Source of the DNA: an uncultured beta proteobacterium
Lineage (GTDB): Bacteria > Pseudomonadota > Gammaproteobacteria > Burkholderiales > Rhodocyclaceae
Length of the DNA: 59,542 bases
Reading direction: 5' to 3'
Assembly (NCBI GenBank): GCA_903848955.1
Contig: CAINHS010000140.1
Location: 1 to 59,542, forward strand
The notes under the pieces are model-generated. The model was given only the letters and a program-made list of their open reading frames with translations, did not search any database and was not told the DNA's origin. Below, piece after piece: positions 9,366 to 19,777 of the stretch (positions are counted from its first letter, which is position 1; the number at the start of each line of letters is the position of its first letter). The translations under genes were made by a program, and so were the position numbers.

Positions 9366-10543
9366 GCGTTGCGGATACCTCCGGCTGGTCGTTCGACACC
9401 CTCGCCGTGCGCGCCGGTCAGGAGCGCAGCCAGTTCAACGAGCATTCCGAGGCGCTTTATCTCACCTCCAGCTTCGTCTTCGACAACGCCGCGCAGGCGG
9501 CGGCGCGGTTCTCGGGCGAAGAGCCGGGCAACGTCTATGCCCGCTTCACCAACCCCACCGTCACCACCATGCAGGACCGGCTGGCAGCGCTTGAGGGCGC
9601 CGAGGCCTGCATCGCCACCGCCAGCGGCATGGCGGCGATCCTCTCCACCGTGATGGCGCTGATGAAGTCGGGCGAGCACATCGTCGCCTCGCGCAGCATT
9701 TTCGGCGCCACGCAACAGCTGTTCGGCAACATCCTGCCGCGCTTCGGCGTCGATACCAGTTTCGTTGATACGGGCACGGTCGAGGCTTTTCGTGCTGCGC
9801 TGCGCCCGAACACCCGGCTGGTATTCATCGAGACACCGTCGAACCCCTTGACCGAAGTATTCGACATCACCGCGCTGGCGGCTGTGGCGCACGCCGCCGG
9901 CGCCCTGCTGCTGGTCGATAACTGCTTCTGCACGCCCGTTCTGCAACGTCCGCTGGCCCTGGGCGCAGACCTGGTGATTCATTCCGCCACCAAGTATCTC
10001 GACGGCCAGGGCCGTGTCCTTGGCGGCGCCGTCTGCGGCGCCAAGGCACTGACCGAGGAGGTCTTGAAGTTCCTGCGCACCGCCGGACCGACCCTGTCGC
10101 CGTTCAACGCCTGGGTGATTCTCAAGGGACTGGAAACCCTGCCGGTGCGCATGAAAGCGCAGTCTGCCAATGCGCTCGAAATGGCGCATTGGCTGGAAGC
10201 TCAACCGGAAGTGGCGCGGGTGTATTACCCCGGTCTGGCGTCGCATCCGCAGCACGCGCTGGCAATGCGGCAGCAGGCCGGTGGCGGCGCCATCGTGTCG
10301 TTCGAGGTCAAGGGCGATCGCCAGGCGGCATGGCGCGTGGTGGATAACTGCCGTTTGCTGTCGATCACCGCCAACCTGGGCGATACCAAGACCACCATCA
10401 CGCACCCGGCTTCCACCACCCATGGCCGCATCACCCCGGAGGCGCGGGCGGCGTCAGGCATAGTCGAAGGTTTGCTGCGGATAGCCGTGGGGCTGGAAAG
10501 CCCGGTCGATCTGCAAGCCGACCTGGCTCGGGGTTTGCGCTAG
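9362..10543 (+). CDS. metZ: O-succinylhomoserine sulfhydrylase
   Basis: A 393-residue PLP enzyme of the Cys/Met metabolism family. The PLP lysine is in HSATKYLDG (about residue 210). The downstream QGRVLGGAVCG and the overall sequence match MetZ, which makes homocysteine directly from O-succinylhomoserine and sulfide, rather than MetB or MetC. The purF-metZ pairing with overlapping ends is common in beta- and gammaproteobacteria. Its TAG stop is shared as a CTAG palindrome with the stop of lpxH on the other strand. Confidence 0.93.
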   Translation: MSVADTSGWSFDTLAVRAGQERSQFNEHSEALYLTSSFVFDNAAQAAARFSGEEPGNVYARFTNPTVTTMQDRLAALEGAEACIATASGMAAILSTVMALMKSGEHIVASRSIFGATQQLFGNILPRFGVDTSFVDTGTVEAFRAALRPNTRLVFIETPSNPLTEVFDITALAAVAHAAGALLLVDNCFCTPVLQRPLALGADLVIHSATKYLDGQGRVLGGAVCGAKALTEEVLKFLRTAGPTLSPFNAWVILKGLETLPVRMKAQSANALEMAHWLEAQPEVARVYYPGLASHPQHALAMRQQAGGGAIVSFEVKGDRQAAWRVVDNCRLLSITANLGDTKTTITHPASTTHGRITPEARAASGIVEGLLRIAVGLESPVDLQADLARGLR

Positions 10544-11286
10544 CCGGAGCAATCGATCCGGCGCATGCCGGCGGCGCCGATTTCAAGCGCATCGCCGCGA
10601 CCGGTATCCCAGTCGGAAAGCACCCAACGCTCGGCCTTGCCCGAGCCAAGCCGGATCTCCTCGTGTCCCGGCCGATGCGTGTGGCCGTGAATCAGGCGGG
10701 TACAGCCGTGAGCGTCCAGAGCCGCTCGAATCGCGTCGGCGTTGGCATCCATGATGGCGGCGGTCTTGCCCTGCATCGCTTCGGCACTGCGGCGCCGCAG
10801 GCTTTCGATCTCGGTGCGGCGCACGGGCAGGGGGCGGGCGAGAAAATCCGTCTGCCATTCCTGAGTGCGCACCATGCGGCGGAACTCCTGGTAGGCGCTG
10901 TCGTCGGTACAGACGGTGTCGCCGTGCATCAGCAAGGTCGCCGCACCCGCAACATCAATTGTCGCGGTTTCCGGCAGCAACTCCACCCCCGTTGCGGCGG
11001 CAAAGGTCTCGCCGATCAGAAAATCGCGGTTGCCGGCGATGAAGAAGACAGGCGTGCCCTGATCGACCAGCTTGCGCAGCAGTTTGCACACCTCTGCATT
11101 GAATGGGTCGGCGAGGTCGTCGTCACCGATCCAGTACTCGAACAGGTCGCCGAGGATGAACAGCGCGCCTGCCCTGGCGCTTGCCGTATCGCCGAGAAAG
11201 GCCGCGAAGCGCCCGGTCAGGTCGGGCCGCTCCGCCCGCAGGTGCAGGTCGGAGACGAAGCGGGCAGTTCCGCCGATGGTCAGCAT
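10540..11286 (-). CDS. lpxH: UDP-2,3-diacylglucosamine diphosphatase LpxH
   Basis: A 248-residue calcineurin-like phosphoesterase that hydrolyses UDP-2,3-diacylglucosamine to lipid X in lipid A synthesis, at the inner face of the inner membrane. The metal-binding motifs are complete: SDLHL (Asp13, His15), GDLFEYWIGDD (from 46), GNRDFLIG (Asn86), HGDTVCTDD and HGHTHRPG near the end. It lies 17 bases after ppiB, the common ppiB-lpxH order, and is convergent with metZ. Confidence 0.96.
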   Translation of the reverse strand: MLTIGGTARFVSDLHLRAERPDLTGRFAAFLGDTASARAGALFILGDLFEYWIGDDDLADPFNAEVCKLLRKLVDQGTPVFFIAGNRDFLIGETFAAATGVELLPETATIDVAGAATLLMHGDTVCTDDSAYQEFRRMVRTQEWQTDFLARPLPVRRTEIESLRRRSAEAMQGKTAAIMDANADAIRAALDAHGCTRLIHGHTHRPGHEEIRLGSGKAERWVLSDWDTGRGDALEIGAAGMRRIDCSG

Positions 11287-11303
11287 GGAACCGCCCGGAT
11301 GGC

Positions 11304-11792
11304 TTAAATCTGCTCTGCCCGCTCGATGATGACGTCATCCGCCGGCACGTTCTGGTGGAAACCCTTGTTGGCGGTTTTCACCGACCTGATCTTGTCGACG
11401 ACATCCTGGCCTTCGACGACGCGACCGAAGACGCAATAGCCCCATCCGTCCTGACACTTGCCGTGGTCGAGGAAGTCGTTGTCGCCGACATTGATGAAGA
11501 ACTGAGCCGTAGCCGAGTGCGGATCCGAGGTGCGTGCCATGGCGACGGTGTAGCGCTCATTCTTGAGGCCATTCTTGGCTTCGTTCTCGATCGGCTGCTT
11601 GACCGGCTTCTGCTCCATGCCGGGTTCGAAGCCGCCGCCCTGAATCATGAAGCCGTCTATCACACGATGGAAAATCGTGTTGTCATAGTGGCCGGCTGCG
11701 ACATAGGCAATGAAGTTGGCGACGCTCTTGGGCGCCTTCTCGGCGTCGAGTTCGAGCGTGATGGCGCCGTGGTTGGTGGTGAGCTTGATCAT
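11304..11792 (-). CDS. ppiB: Cytoplasmic peptidyl-prolyl cis-trans isomerase (cyclophilin)
   Basis: A 162-residue cyclophilin without a signal peptide that catalyses proline isomerisation. The start was placed at the ATG giving [16 protein letters not shown], the usual PpiB N-terminus. Active-site features [13 protein letters not shown] and the later [15 protein letters not shown] are intact. It follows the exported paralogue by 16 bases, and lpxH follows it, so the three are likely one unit. Confidence 0.96.
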   Translation of the reverse strand: MIKLTTNHGAITLELDAEKAPKSVANFIAYVAAGHYDNTIFHRVIDGFMIQGGGFEPGMEQKPVKQPIENEAKNGLKNERYTVAMARTSDPHSATAQFFINVGDNDFLDHGKCQDGWGYCVFGRVVEGQDVVDKIRSVKTANKGFHQNVPADDVIIERAEQI

Positions 11793-11808
11793 GGTGTGGT
11801 CCTTTAAG

Positions 11809-12372
11809 TTATTTCTTTGCCGGCAGCAGTTTGACCGATTCGATGAGAACGGGCGTGCTCGGTACGTTCTGGTGCGGGCCCATGTTGGTGGTCGGCACCT
11901 TGGCAATTTTCTGCACGATGTCGATGCCTTGCACAACCTTGCCGAATACGGCGTAGCCCCAGCCGTCGCGACTCGGGTAATCGAGAAAGCTGTTGTCCTT
12001 GAGGTTGATGAAGAACTGGGCGCTGGCCGAATGAGGATCACCTGTGCGCGCCATGGCCAGCGTGCCCAACTCGTTCTTCAGCCCGTTCTTGGCTTCGTTC
12101 TGGATCGGGGCGCGCGCTTCCTTCTGTTTCATGTCCGGCGTGAAGCCGCCGCCCTGAATCATGAAGTCGGGAATGACGCGGTGGAAGACGGTGCCATTGA
12201 AGAACCCGTCCTTGGCGTACTGCAGGAAGTTCTCCACCGACTTGGGCGCCTTGTCCTGATACAACTCGATGAGCAGCGTGCCCTGCGAGGTCTTCACCTC
12301 AAGCTGCGGGTTGGCGGCATGAGCGGCGATGCTGCAGAGAAATGCGAAAGCGATCAGAAATGGGCGAAGCAT
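11809..12372 (-). CDS. Periplasmic peptidyl-prolyl cis-trans isomerase
   Basis: A 187-residue cyclophilin with a cleavable signal peptide ([19 protein letters not shown], cut before ANPQLEV), so it acts on folding in the periplasm like PpiA. The [14 protein letters not shown] core is intact. The ATG has GGAGG about five bases upstream. It is a tandem paralogue of the cytoplasmic enzyme downstream, with the same catalytic core and a different targeting sequence. The symbol ppiA would be reasonable but orthology was not tested. Confidence 0.94.
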   Translation of the reverse strand: MLRPFLIAFAFLCSIAAHAANPQLEVKTSQGTLLIELYQDKAPKSVENFLQYAKDGFFNGTVFHRVIPDFMIQGGGFTPDMKQKEARAPIQNEAKNGLKNELGTLAMARTGDPHSASAQFFINLKDNSFLDYPSRDGWGYAVFGKVVQGIDIVQKIAKVPTTNMGPHQNVPSTPVLIESVKLLPAKK

Positions 12373-12439
12373 GGAACCTCCGGAGATACGGGTAAGTAGG
12401 GGACGTTCGGTAGCGCGTAGCGCTCTGCGTTCCTGAGCA

Positions 12440-13684
12440 TCAGGCGGCGCCTTCAAAGACGATCTTCCAGCGGTCGCTTTCCTTGATCCAGTATTGCCGC
12501 TTCTTCATCTGGTTGGAAAGGTTGCTGGAACGGTAATCCTGCTCGAAGGTGACAACGACGTATTCCTCCTTGCCGGGATTGCGGAACATGCTGATGTTGC
12601 CGGTGCTCACCTTGATCCAGGCTTTGCCCGCGTTGACCTTGCGCTTCTGTTCGATCCATCCCTGGTAGCCCTGTCCGTCGGCAGCGAACTTGGCCGAGTA
12701 GTGCCGCGCATAGTGATCAAGGTTGCGGCTTTCCCAGTCCTGCCGCCATTCCTCGATCATCTTGAGCAGCGAAGTACGTTCGCTCTGCCAGTCATCGAGC
12801 GAAAGCCATTCGATGCTGTTGCTGATGATCACGGGGGTCAGACCGATTTGCAGGCTTTTCGACAGCGAGTCGAGATCCTGATTGGCCAGCACCACACAGC
12901 CGTCGGAGGCCTTGGGCGGCCGCGAGAAGGTGTCGGATGGCGTGCCGTGCAGCCAGATGCCGTGGCCGTTGCGTCCCTGGCGCTTGTCCCAGTCGTTGGG
13001 ATAGTTGATGGGGAAGGCGCCGCTGCCGTAGAAGTCGCCCAGCTTTTGTCGCGACAGGCTGGAAGTGACGTGATACAGACCGATCGGCGTCTTGCGGTCG
13101 CCCTCGCGGGTCTTGTCGGCGCCGAGTTTGCCCTGGGTGATGTAGTAGTCGGCGACGAAGCGCGGTGTGCCATTGTCATTCTGGTAAAGGTAGAGCCTGG
13201 ATTTCTGCGTATCCACCACCACCGCGTGTTTTTGTTCCGGCTGCATCTGCAGCAGATAGCGCGGCACATAGTCGGCCGGCGGCTTGGTGCGGTAGCCCTT
13301 GAGGCGGACAATGGCTTCGTCGCGCAGGTCGGCCACCTTGTCGCCGGCAGCGGCTCCGCCGCCCTGGCCAAAGGCGATCAGGGGTCGCGAGCGTGCCAGC
13401 AGGAGGTCGCCCATTACCAGATGCGCCAGGCGGAAATTGGGATAGGCCTTGATCAGCATTTCCGTCTGCTGCATGGCGAGTTCAAGCCGGTTGTTTTCGA
13501 TGGCGTCGAACACCTTCGCCAGCAGCGGCTCCGGTCCGGAATCGGTATAGCTTGCCTCGACAACGGGGCCGGTCGCGTCTTTCTTGAGGTGCTTCGGCGC
13601 CTTGCCGGCAGCCTCGGCGGCACCCGCTGCAAACAGCAGGTTGCAGGCCGCGATGAATGTCAGGAAGCGCAATAGGCCGCCCAT
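12440..13684 (-). CDS. L,D-transpeptidase (YkuD) with C-terminal NTF2-like domain
   Basis: A 414-residue exported protein. A signal peptide ends near residue 26. The YkuD domain runs about 150-290 with the catalytic pair in [10 protein letters not shown] (His246) and SDGC (Cys263). An NTF2-like (Cds6 C-terminal type) domain follows from about 305 to the end. YkuD enzymes form 3-3 peptidoglycan crosslinks or attach proteins to the wall. The start overlaps the stop of the upstream TPR gene by one base (TGATGG). Both proteins end in the same kind of NTF2-like domain. Confidence 0.92.
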   Translation of the reverse strand: MGGLLRFLTFIAACNLLFAAGAAEAAGKAPKHLKKDATGPVVEASYTDSGPEPLLAKVFDAIENNRLELAMQQTEMLIKAYPNFRLAHLVMGDLLLARSRPLIAFGQGGGAAAGDKVADLRDEAIVRLKGYRTKPPADYVPRYLLQMQPEQKHAVVVDTQKSRLYLYQNDNGTPRFVADYYITQGKLGADKTREGDRKTPIGLYHVTSSLSRQKLGDFYGSGAFPINYPNDWDKRQGRNGHGIWLHGTPSDTFSRPPKASDGCVVLANQDLDSLSKSLQIGLTPVIISNSIEWLSLDDWQSERTSLLKMIEEWRQDWESRNLDHYARHYSAKFAADGQGYQGWIEQKRKVNAGKAWIKVSTGNISMFRNPGKEEYVVVTFEQDYRSSNLSNQMKKRQYWIKESDRWKIVFEGAA

Positions 13685-14772
13685 CAAGTGCCGATCCGCT
13701 CCTGCAGAATCTGCCACTTGCCGTCGCGCTTGCCCATCAGCAGAACCTTGTTGCTGGATGTCTTGAGCGAGGCCGAGTTGTAGTGCTGGCGGAATTTCAC
13801 CGTGGCGCTGTCGCCATCGACGCTGATGCGCAGGTTCTCGTAGCTGACCTGGATTGCGCCCGGCTTGGTGATGCGTTTCTGTCTTTCCGAGTCCCATGCC
13901 GGACGCGATTCGCCGGCGGGAGTCTTGAAGTCGCGGGCGTAGACGCTGAGGTAGGCCTTCACGTCCTTGCGCGACCAGGCGGCTGCCCAGAGGCCGACAA
14001 TCCTGGAGATTTCGGCCGCGGCGTCATCAGCCGATTTCGCGGGCGCAGGCTTGGCTGCTTCAACCGGTTTGGCCGCAGCAGCACTTGGCGCCGGGGCCGG
14101 CACAGGTACTGGCGCGGCGGCCGGCGGAGCCGCGGTTACCGGAGCTGCGGTAACGGGTGCCGGTGCAGGTTTGGCGGCTTCGGCAAGCTTGACGGGTTCC
14201 ACCGGTCGCGTCTCGGTGATTGGTTTGCCGGCCTTGCCGGGACGGCCGGCGGTACTCATCAGATCGCGGATCAAGGCCAGTTTGTTCTGCGCGCTGGAGT
14301 TCGACGAATCGATCTGGAGCGCCTTGTCATAGGCCTGGCTTGCCAGTCGTGCGTAGATGTCGCCGAGGTTCTCGTGGGCGGTGGCGTACGAGGGGTGGGT
14401 GCGAATGGCCATTTCCAGCGCCTGCTTGGCCTTGTCGTACTGCTTCTGCTGGGCGTAGATCACGGCGAGATTGTTGTACGGTTCGGGCAGTTCGGGATAA
14501 TCCTCGGTCAGCTTGGTGAACACGGCGACGGCCTCATTGGGCTTGTTCATCTCGGTCAGCACGATGCCCTTGAGAAAGCGTCCCTGCGCATCCTTTGGTT
14601 TCCCCGCAAGATACTTGTCGACCTGTTCCAGTGCCTGGGCATGCTGCCCCTGCTTGATTTGCTTGCTGATGTCCTGCAGCGCGTCGGCGCGAACCACCGG
14701 CGCCAGCGTCAGGAGGGCGACGGCAACGGCTGATGCCAGCAGGCGTGAGGCATTGAGGGGAATTTGGGTCAT
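13684..14772 (-). CDS. Exported TPR protein with C-terminal NTF2-like domain
   Basis: A 362-residue protein with a signal peptide (cut near VVRA-DALQ), TPR repeats at about 30-165 (for example PYNNLAVIYAQQKQYDKAKQ), a Pro/Ala-rich linker (about 180-245), and an NTF2-like domain at 250-362. The substrate is unknown. As first gene of the minus-strand unit leading to the L,D-transpeptidase, it probably works with it, perhaps as periplasmic scaffold or regulator. No clear ribosome-binding site precedes the ATG, although TATATA lies right before it. Confidence 0.85.
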   Translation of the reverse strand: MTQIPLNASRLLASAVAVALLTLAPVVRADALQDISKQIKQGQHAQALEQVDKYLAGKPKDAQGRFLKGIVLTEMNKPNEAVAVFTKLTEDYPELPEPYNNLAVIYAQQKQYDKAKQALEMAIRTHPSYATAHENLGDIYARLASQAYDKALQIDSSNSSAQNKLALIRDLMSTAGRPGKAGKPITETRPVEPVKLAEAAKPAPAPVTAAPVTAAPPAAAPVPVPAPAPSAAAAKPVEAAKPAPAKSADDAAAEISRIVGLWAAAWSRKDVKAYLSVYARDFKTPAGESRPAWDSERQKRITKPGAIQVSYENLRISVDGDSATVKFRQHYNSASLKTSSNKVLLMGKRDGKWQILQERIGT

Positions 14773-15031
14773 GGTATATACTTGGTTTTGACGGTTGCCT
14801 GAAGAAATGTCTTTCAGTGGAGGCTAGCGTTGGTTTTGTCGGCGTTAAGCTTAGCGGCCGAAACTAAAATGATTTTCGCGGCAACAAACCGTGCTGGATT
14901 CAACTATGGATTCTAACAAGAAGGCCGCCCTCCCCACAACCTGACCGCGTTTGATCGATGGGTCGAGAATGCCGGACTTCCGTGCCCAATTTGTTGATTA
15001 TCCCGGCTCCAAAGCGAATTACCCATCCCCG

Positions 15032-16402
15032 ATGCTGAAGATCTACAACACCCTGGCCCGCGAAAAGCAGGCGTTTGTTCCCATTCAGCCCGGACGCGCC
15101 AGCATGTACGTCTGCGGCATGACGGTATACGACTTCTGCCATCTGGGGCACGCCCGGGTGATGGTCGTGTTCGACCTGGTGGCGCGCTGGCTCAGGGCCA
15201 GCGGCTATGCTTTGACCTACGTGCGCAACATCACCGATATCGATGACAAGATCATCCGTCGCGCGCAGGAGAACGGCGAGACGATCCGGCAACTGACCGA
15301 CCGTTTCATCGCCGCGATGAATGACGATGCCTCGGCGCTGGGCGTGCTGCGCCCGGACGCCGAGCCGCGCGCCACCGAGTATGTGGCGCAGATGCTGGAG
15401 CTGATCGGTGCCCTGGAACAGCAGGGTTACGCCTATGTTGCCGCCAGCCAGGATGTCTGCTTCTCGGTGCGCAAGTTCGAAGGCTACGGCAAGCTCTCCG
15501 GCAAGTCGCTGGAAGACCTGCGCGCCGGCGAGCGCGTCGATGTCATGGCGGGCAAGCAGGACCCGCTCGACTTCGTGCTGTGGAAGCACGCCAGGGATGA
15601 CGAACCGGCCGAAGTGAAGTGGCCCTCGCCGTGGGGGCCGGGGCGCCCCGGCTGGCACATCGAGTGCTCGGCCATGGGATCGCAACTGCTGGGCCGGCAT
15701 TTCGACATTCACGGTGGCGGCCAGGACCTGCAGTTCCCCCACCACGAGAACGAGATCGCCCAGTCGGAAGGCGCGCACCAGTGCCAGTACGTCAATTACT
15801 GGATGCACAACGGTTTCGTCCGCGTCGATGACGAGAAGATGTCCAAGTCGCTGGGCAATTTCTTCACCATCCGCGAAGTGCTGAAAAAGTACGATCCCGA
15901 GGTGGTGCGTTTTTTCATCCTGCGCGCCCACTACCGCAGCCCGCTCAACTATTCCGATGTCCATCTCGATGATGCACGGCAGGCGCTGACAAGGCTTTAT
16001 ACGGCGCTCAAGGGTGTCAGCGGCGAAGTGCCGGTGGATTGGAGCGAGGCCCACGCCATGCGCTTCAAGGAGGCGCTGGATGACGATTTCGGCACGCCGG
16101 AAGCCATGGCGGTGCTGTTCGACCTGGCCACCGCGGCGAATCGAGGCGGAGTCGCGCTGGCGGCGCAACTCAAGGCCTTGGGCGGTGTTCTGGGCCTGCT
16201 GCAGCGCGATCCGCAGATCTTTCTGCAGGCGGCGCCGGCCGGCGGCCTGAGCAACGAAGAGATCGAAGAAAAAGTCGGTGCTCGCGCAACGGCGAAGAAG
16301 GCAAGGAATTTTTCCGAATCAGACCGCATCCGCGATGAACTCAGGGCGGCCGGGATCGTGTTGGAGGATGGCGCACAGGGCACCACCTGGCGCCGTGCCT
16401 GA
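15032..16402 (+). CDS. cysS: Cysteinyl-tRNA synthetase
   Basis: A 456-residue class I synthetase. The start at [13 protein letters not shown] matches family N-termini; upstream in-frame codons are not conserved in type. The zinc Cys28 in YVCGMTVYD, the HIGH-like HLGH at 37-40, and KMSKS at about 268-272 are present. It is divergent from the TPR gene; the 259-base gap must hold promoters for both, but I could not pick them out confidently. Confidence 0.97.
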   Translation: MLKIYNTLAREKQAFVPIQPGRASMYVCGMTVYDFCHLGHARVMVVFDLVARWLRASGYALTYVRNITDIDDKIIRRAQENGETIRQLTDRFIAAMNDDASALGVLRPDAEPRATEYVAQMLELIGALEQQGYAYVAASQDVCFSVRKFEGYGKLSGKSLEDLRAGERVDVMAGKQDPLDFVLWKHARDDEPAEVKWPSPWGPGRPGWHIECSAMGSQLLGRHFDIHGGGQDLQFPHHENEIAQSEGAHQCQYVNYWMHNGFVRVDDEKMSKSLGNFFTIREVLKKYDPEVVRFFILRAHYRSPLNYSDVHLDDARQALTRLYTALKGVSGEVPVDWSEAHAMRFKEALDDDFGTPEAMAVLFDLATAANRGGVALAAQLKALGGVLGLLQRDPQIFLQAAPAGGLSNEEIEEKVGARATAKKARNFSESDRIRDELRAAGIVLEDGAQGTTWRRA

Positions 16403-16479
16403 CAGGCCGCTGCCGGCACCCGTCGCGGTGCGGGCCGTCAGTCAGCGGCGAAGCTTGACGACTTCGTCGCCGGGCGACA

Positions 16480-17604
16480 TTAACTGCTGAAGAATTCCTT
16501 GACCCGATCCAGCCAGCCTTGTGCGCGCGGGCTGTGGCGCTGGGCGTTGCCCTTGCTGATTTCTTCGAATTCCTGCAGCAGTTCCTTCTGCCGGTCGGTG
16601 AGGCTGACCGGTGTTTCCAGTACCACGTGGCAGAGCAGGTCACCGTGGCCGATCGAACGTACGCCCTTGATGCCCTTGCCGCGCAGGCGGAAGACCTTGC
16701 CGGTCTGCGTTTCGGCCGGCACCTTGAGCTTGGCGACTCCGTCCAGGGTTGGAATCTCGATTTCGCCGCCGAGTGCCGCCGTGGCGAAGCTGACCGGCAT
16801 CTCGCAATGCAGGTCGTCATGGTCGCGCTGGAAAACCGCGTGCGCCTTGAGGTGGATCTGGACGTAGAGGTCGCCCGGCGGGCCGCCATTGACGCCGGGT
16901 TCGCCCTCGCCGGTAAGCCGTATCCGGTCTCCTTCGTCTATCCCCGACGGAATCTTGACCGACAGGGTCTTGTGCTGCTTGACGCGGCCGGAGCCGTGGC
17001 AGGTGCCGCAGGGATCGGGGATGTAGCGGCCGGTGCCGTGGCACTTCGGGCAGGTCTGCTGGATCGAGAAGAAGCCCTGTTGCATGCGCACCTGGCCATG
17101 ACCGCCGCAGGTCGGGCAGGTCTTGGGCTCGGTACCTTTCTTGGCGCCGCTGCCGCTGCAGGTTTCGCATTCGGCCATGGTCGGAATGCGGATGCGGGTT
17201 TCGCTGCCGCGGGCCGCATCTTCAAGGGCAACTTCAAGGTTGTAGCGCAGGTCGGCGCCGCGATAGACGTTGGAACGTCCGCCGCCGCCGCCGCGTCCGC
17301 CGCCGCCGAAGATGTCGCCGAAGATGTCCGAGAAGGCATCGGCGAAACCACCCATGCCGGCGCCGCCGGCACCCTGCTGGTCGACGCCGGCATGGCCGTA
17401 CTGGTCGTATGCCGCACGCTTCTGGGCGTCGGAAAGAATTTCGTAGGCCTGCTTGGCTTCCTTGAATTGTTCTTCCGATTTCGGGTTGTCCGGATTGCGG
17501 TCCGGATGATGCTTCATGGCCAGCTTGCGGTAGGCCTTCTTGATGTCCTCGTCGGATGCATCACGGTTGATGCCGAGGATTTCGTAGTAGTCGCGTTTAG
17601 CCAT
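16480..17604 (-). CDS. dnaJ: Chaperone DnaJ
   Basis: A 374-residue type I J-protein. The J domain has the HPD tripeptide (MKHHPDRNP), then a Gly/Phe-rich region, then four CxxCxGxG zinc motifs ([32 protein letters not shown]) and the C-terminal substrate-binding domains. It stimulates DnaK ATPase and hands over clients. It follows dnaK with a 90-base gap containing a large inverted repeat. The start at [11 protein letters not shown] was chosen over a GTG five codons upstream (at 17619). Confidence 0.98.
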   Translation of the reverse strand: MAKRDYYEILGINRDASDEDIKKAYRKLAMKHHPDRNPDNPKSEEQFKEAKQAYEILSDAQKRAAYDQYGHAGVDQQGAGGAGMGGFADAFSDIFGDIFGGGGRGGGGGRSNVYRGADLRYNLEVALEDAARGSETRIRIPTMAECETCSGSGAKKGTEPKTCPTCGGHGQVRMQQGFFSIQQTCPKCHGTGRYIPDPCGTCHGSGRVKQHKTLSVKIPSGIDEGDRIRLTGEGEPGVNGGPPGDLYVQIHLKAHAVFQRDHDDLHCEMPVSFATAALGGEIEIPTLDGVAKLKVPAETQTGKVFRLRGKGIKGVRSIGHGDLLCHVVLETPVSLTDRQKELLQEFEEISKGNAQRHSPRAQGWLDRVKEFFSS

Positions 17605-17611
17605 AAATCCA

Positions 17612-17684
17612 TTTACCACAGAGACACAGAGAGACAGAGAAACCAGAGAAAGAACTCTCTGCGTCTCTGTACCTCTGTGGTTTA
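17612..17684 (-). repeat. Long imperfect inverted repeat between dnaK and dnaJ
   Basis: The left arm 17612-17640 reads TTTACCACAGAG then ACACAGAGAGACAGAGA; the right arm 17656-17684 is nearly its reverse complement. The arms match at about 23 of 29 positions, including CCACAGAG, ACAGAG and CAGAGA. In RNA this forms a stem of about 29 pairs with internal mismatches and a 15-base loop. There is no U-run. The CCACAGAG-rich wording is like dispersed palindromic elements known from many proteobacteria (my recollection, not checked here). It could affect the ratio of dnaJ to dnaK transcript. Confidence 0.8.
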
Positions 17685-17694
17685 AGGTTTGCCG

Positions 17695-19635
17695 TTATTT
17701 CTTGTCTTTCACTTCGGTGAACTCTGCGTCGACCACATCGCCGTCGTCCTTCTTCGCTTCTCCGCCCGCAGCGCCACCGGCCCCTGCGGCAGCACCTGCA
17801 GCCCCGGCAGCGCCCTGCGCATCACCGTAGATCTTTTCACCGAGCTTTTGCGAGGCCTTGCCCAGCGCTTCGGTCTTGGCCTCGATGGTGGCCTTGTCGC
17901 CGTCCTTCAGCGCATCTTCGGCTTCCTTGATGGCGGTTTCGATCTTGGCCTTTTCGTCGGCTTCCATCTTGTCGCCGTGCTCGGCAAGCGCCTTCTTGAT
18001 CGAGTGCACCATGGCGTCGCACTGGTTGCGCGCGTCCACCAGTTCGTGGGCCTTGCGGTCCTCCTCGGCGTGGGCTTCGGCGTCCTTGACCATGGCCTGG
18101 ATCTCGGTTTCGGAAAGCCCGGAGTTGGCCTTGATGGTGATCTTGTTTTCCTTGCCGGTACCCTTGTCCTTGGCTGAAACGTGCAGGATGCCATTGGCAT
18201 CGATGTCGAAGGTGACCTCGATCTGCGGCATGCCGCGCGGCGACGGCGGGATGTCGTTCAGGTTGAACTGGCCGAGGCTCTTGTTGCCGCTGGCCATTTC
18301 GCGCTCGCCCTGCATGACGTGGATGGTGACGGCGTTCTGGTTGTCGTCGGCAGTGGAGAAGGTCTGGCTGGTCTTGGTCGGGATGGTGGTGTTCTTGGTG
18401 ATCAGCTTGGTCATCACGCCACCCAGGGTTTCGATGCCGAGGGAGAGCGGGCAGACGTCGAGCAGCAGCACGTCCTTGACCTCGCCCTGCAGCACGCCGC
18501 CCTGGATCGAGGCGCCGACGGCCACGGCTTCGTCCGGATTGACGTCGCGGCGGGGTTCCTTGCCGAAGAATTCCTTGACCTTGTCCTGTACCTTGGGCAT
18601 GCGCGTCATGCCGCCGACCAGGATCACGTCGGTGATGTCCGAGGTCTTGACGCCGGCATCCTTCATGGCGATGCGACAAGGCTCGATGGTGCGGGCGATC
18701 AGGTCTTCCACCAGCGATTCGTATTTGGCGCGGGTCAGTTTCATCGCCAGATGCTTCGGGCCGGTGGCGTCTGCCGTGATGTAGGGCAGGTTGAATTCGG
18801 TCTGCTGCGCCGAGGACAGTTCGATCTTGGCCTTTTCCGCGGATTCCTTGAGGCGTTGCAGGGCCAGCACGTCGTTCTTCAGGTCGACGCCCTGTTCCTT
18901 CTTGAATTCCGTGACCACGTAGTCGATCAGGCGCTGGTCGAAGTCTTCGCCGCCGAGGAAGGTGTCGCCGTTGGTGGACAGCACCTCGAACTGGTGCTCG
19001 CCGTCCAGTTCGGCAATTTCGATGATGGATATGTCGAAGGTGCCGCCGCCGAGGTCATACACGGCAATCTTGCGGTCGCCTTCCTGCTTGTCCATGCCGA
19101 AGGCCAGAGCCGCCGCGGTCGGCTCGTTGATGATGCGCTTGACATCGAGGCCGGCGATCCGACCGGCATCCTTGGTGGCCTGGCGCTGGCTGTCGTTGAA
19201 ATAGGCGGGCACGGTAATCACGGCCTCGGTGACTTCTTCGCCGAGGTAGTCTTCCGCGGTCTTCTTCATCTTGCGCAGCACTTCGGCGGAAACCTGCGGC
19301 GGCGCCATCTTGTTGCCGCGCGCCTCGACCCAGGCATCGCCGTTGTCGGCCTTGACGATCCTGAAGGGCATCAGGTTGATGTCCTTCTGCACTTCCTTCT
19401 CTTCAAAGCGGCGCCCGATCAGGCGCTTGACGGCATACAGCGTGTTCTTGGCGTTGGTCACAGCCTGACGCTTGGCCGATGCCCCGCAAAGAATCTCGTC
19501 ATCTTCGGCATAGGCCACTATGGACGGTGTAGTGCGCGCGCCTTCCGAATTCTCGATCACCTTGGGCTTGCCGCCTTCCATGATGGCGACGCAACTGTTG
19601 GTGGTGCCGAGGTCGATACCGATGATCTTGCCCAT
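17695..19635 (-). CDS. dnaK: Chaperone DnaK (Hsp70)
   Basis: A 646-residue Hsp70. The nucleotide-binding domain has [13 protein letters not shown] at 4-16, the phosphate loop [13 protein letters not shown], and the hinge segment leading to [14 protein letters not shown]. The substrate domain and the Gly/Ala-rich tail ending near [13 protein letters not shown] are complete. It acts with GrpE and DnaJ, and in species with sigma32 also controls that factor. A consensus sigma32 promoter overlaps the end of grpE just upstream. Confidence 0.99.
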   Translation of the reverse strand: MGKIIGIDLGTTNSCVAIMEGGKPKVIENSEGARTTPSIVAYAEDDEILCGASAKRQAVTNAKNTLYAVKRLIGRRFEEKEVQKDINLMPFRIVKADNGDAWVEARGNKMAPPQVSAEVLRKMKKTAEDYLGEEVTEAVITVPAYFNDSQRQATKDAGRIAGLDVKRIINEPTAAALAFGMDKQEGDRKIAVYDLGGGTFDISIIEIAELDGEHQFEVLSTNGDTFLGGEDFDQRLIDYVVTEFKKEQGVDLKNDVLALQRLKESAEKAKIELSSAQQTEFNLPYITADATGPKHLAMKLTRAKYESLVEDLIARTIEPCRIAMKDAGVKTSDITDVILVGGMTRMPKVQDKVKEFFGKEPRRDVNPDEAVAVGASIQGGVLQGEVKDVLLLDVCPLSLGIETLGGVMTKLITKNTTIPTKTSQTFSTADDNQNAVTIHVMQGEREMASGNKSLGQFNLNDIPPSPRGMPQIEVTFDIDANGILHVSAKDKGTGKENKITIKANSGLSETEIQAMVKDAEAHAEEDRKAHELVDARNQCDAMVHSIKKALAEHGDKMEADEKAKIETAIKEAEDALKDGDKATIEAKTEALGKASQKLGEKIYGDAQGAAGAAGAAAGAGGAAGGEAKKDDGDVVDAEFTEVKDKK

Positions 19636-19696
19636 GTCTTTTCCTTTAACTTTAATAATGTTGCAGGTCGGGAATTTCCCGCTGGCGAATCTTTAT

Positions 19697-19737
19697 GTCC
19701 CCGGCACCGGCCGGGGACGGTATCCCGTAGTGGGATA
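19697..19737 (-). other. Two hairpins in the dnaK leader
   Basis: A perfect 9-bp GC-rich stem (GTCCCCGGC at 19697-19705, GCCGGGGAC at 19710-19718) with a four-base loop is followed by a 6-bp stem (TATCCC/GGGATA at 19721-19737). Both lie between the dnaK sigma32 promoter and the dnaK start, so they are in the 5' leader of the dnaK mRNA, and in the intergenic part of any grpE-dnaK read-through transcript. There is no U-run, so they may stabilise or process the mRNA rather than end it. Confidence 0.6.
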
Positions 19738-19749
19738 AGCCTGTGCCTG

Positions 19750-19777
19750 ATATGGGGGTATTCGGCACGGCTTCAAG
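19750..19777 (-). promoter_or_regulatory. Sigma32-type heat-shock promoter for dnaK
   Basis: On the minus strand CTTGAA (19777-19772), a 14-base spacer and CCCCATAT (19757-19750) match the sigma32 (RpoH) consensus fully at both elements. The -35 overlaps the grpE stop codon. It gives dnaK-dnaJ a heat-inducible promoter separate from grpE. Prediction from sequence only. Confidence 0.8.

Noticed and set aside
12494-13675. Plus-strand frame of 393 codons opposite the YkuD gene
   Set aside because: Shadow of the transpeptidase gene; it has no protein family pattern.
16519-17685. Long plus-strand frames opposite dnaJ and dnaK
   Set aside because: High GC with codon bias produces long shadow frames; the minus-strand proteins are unmistakable.
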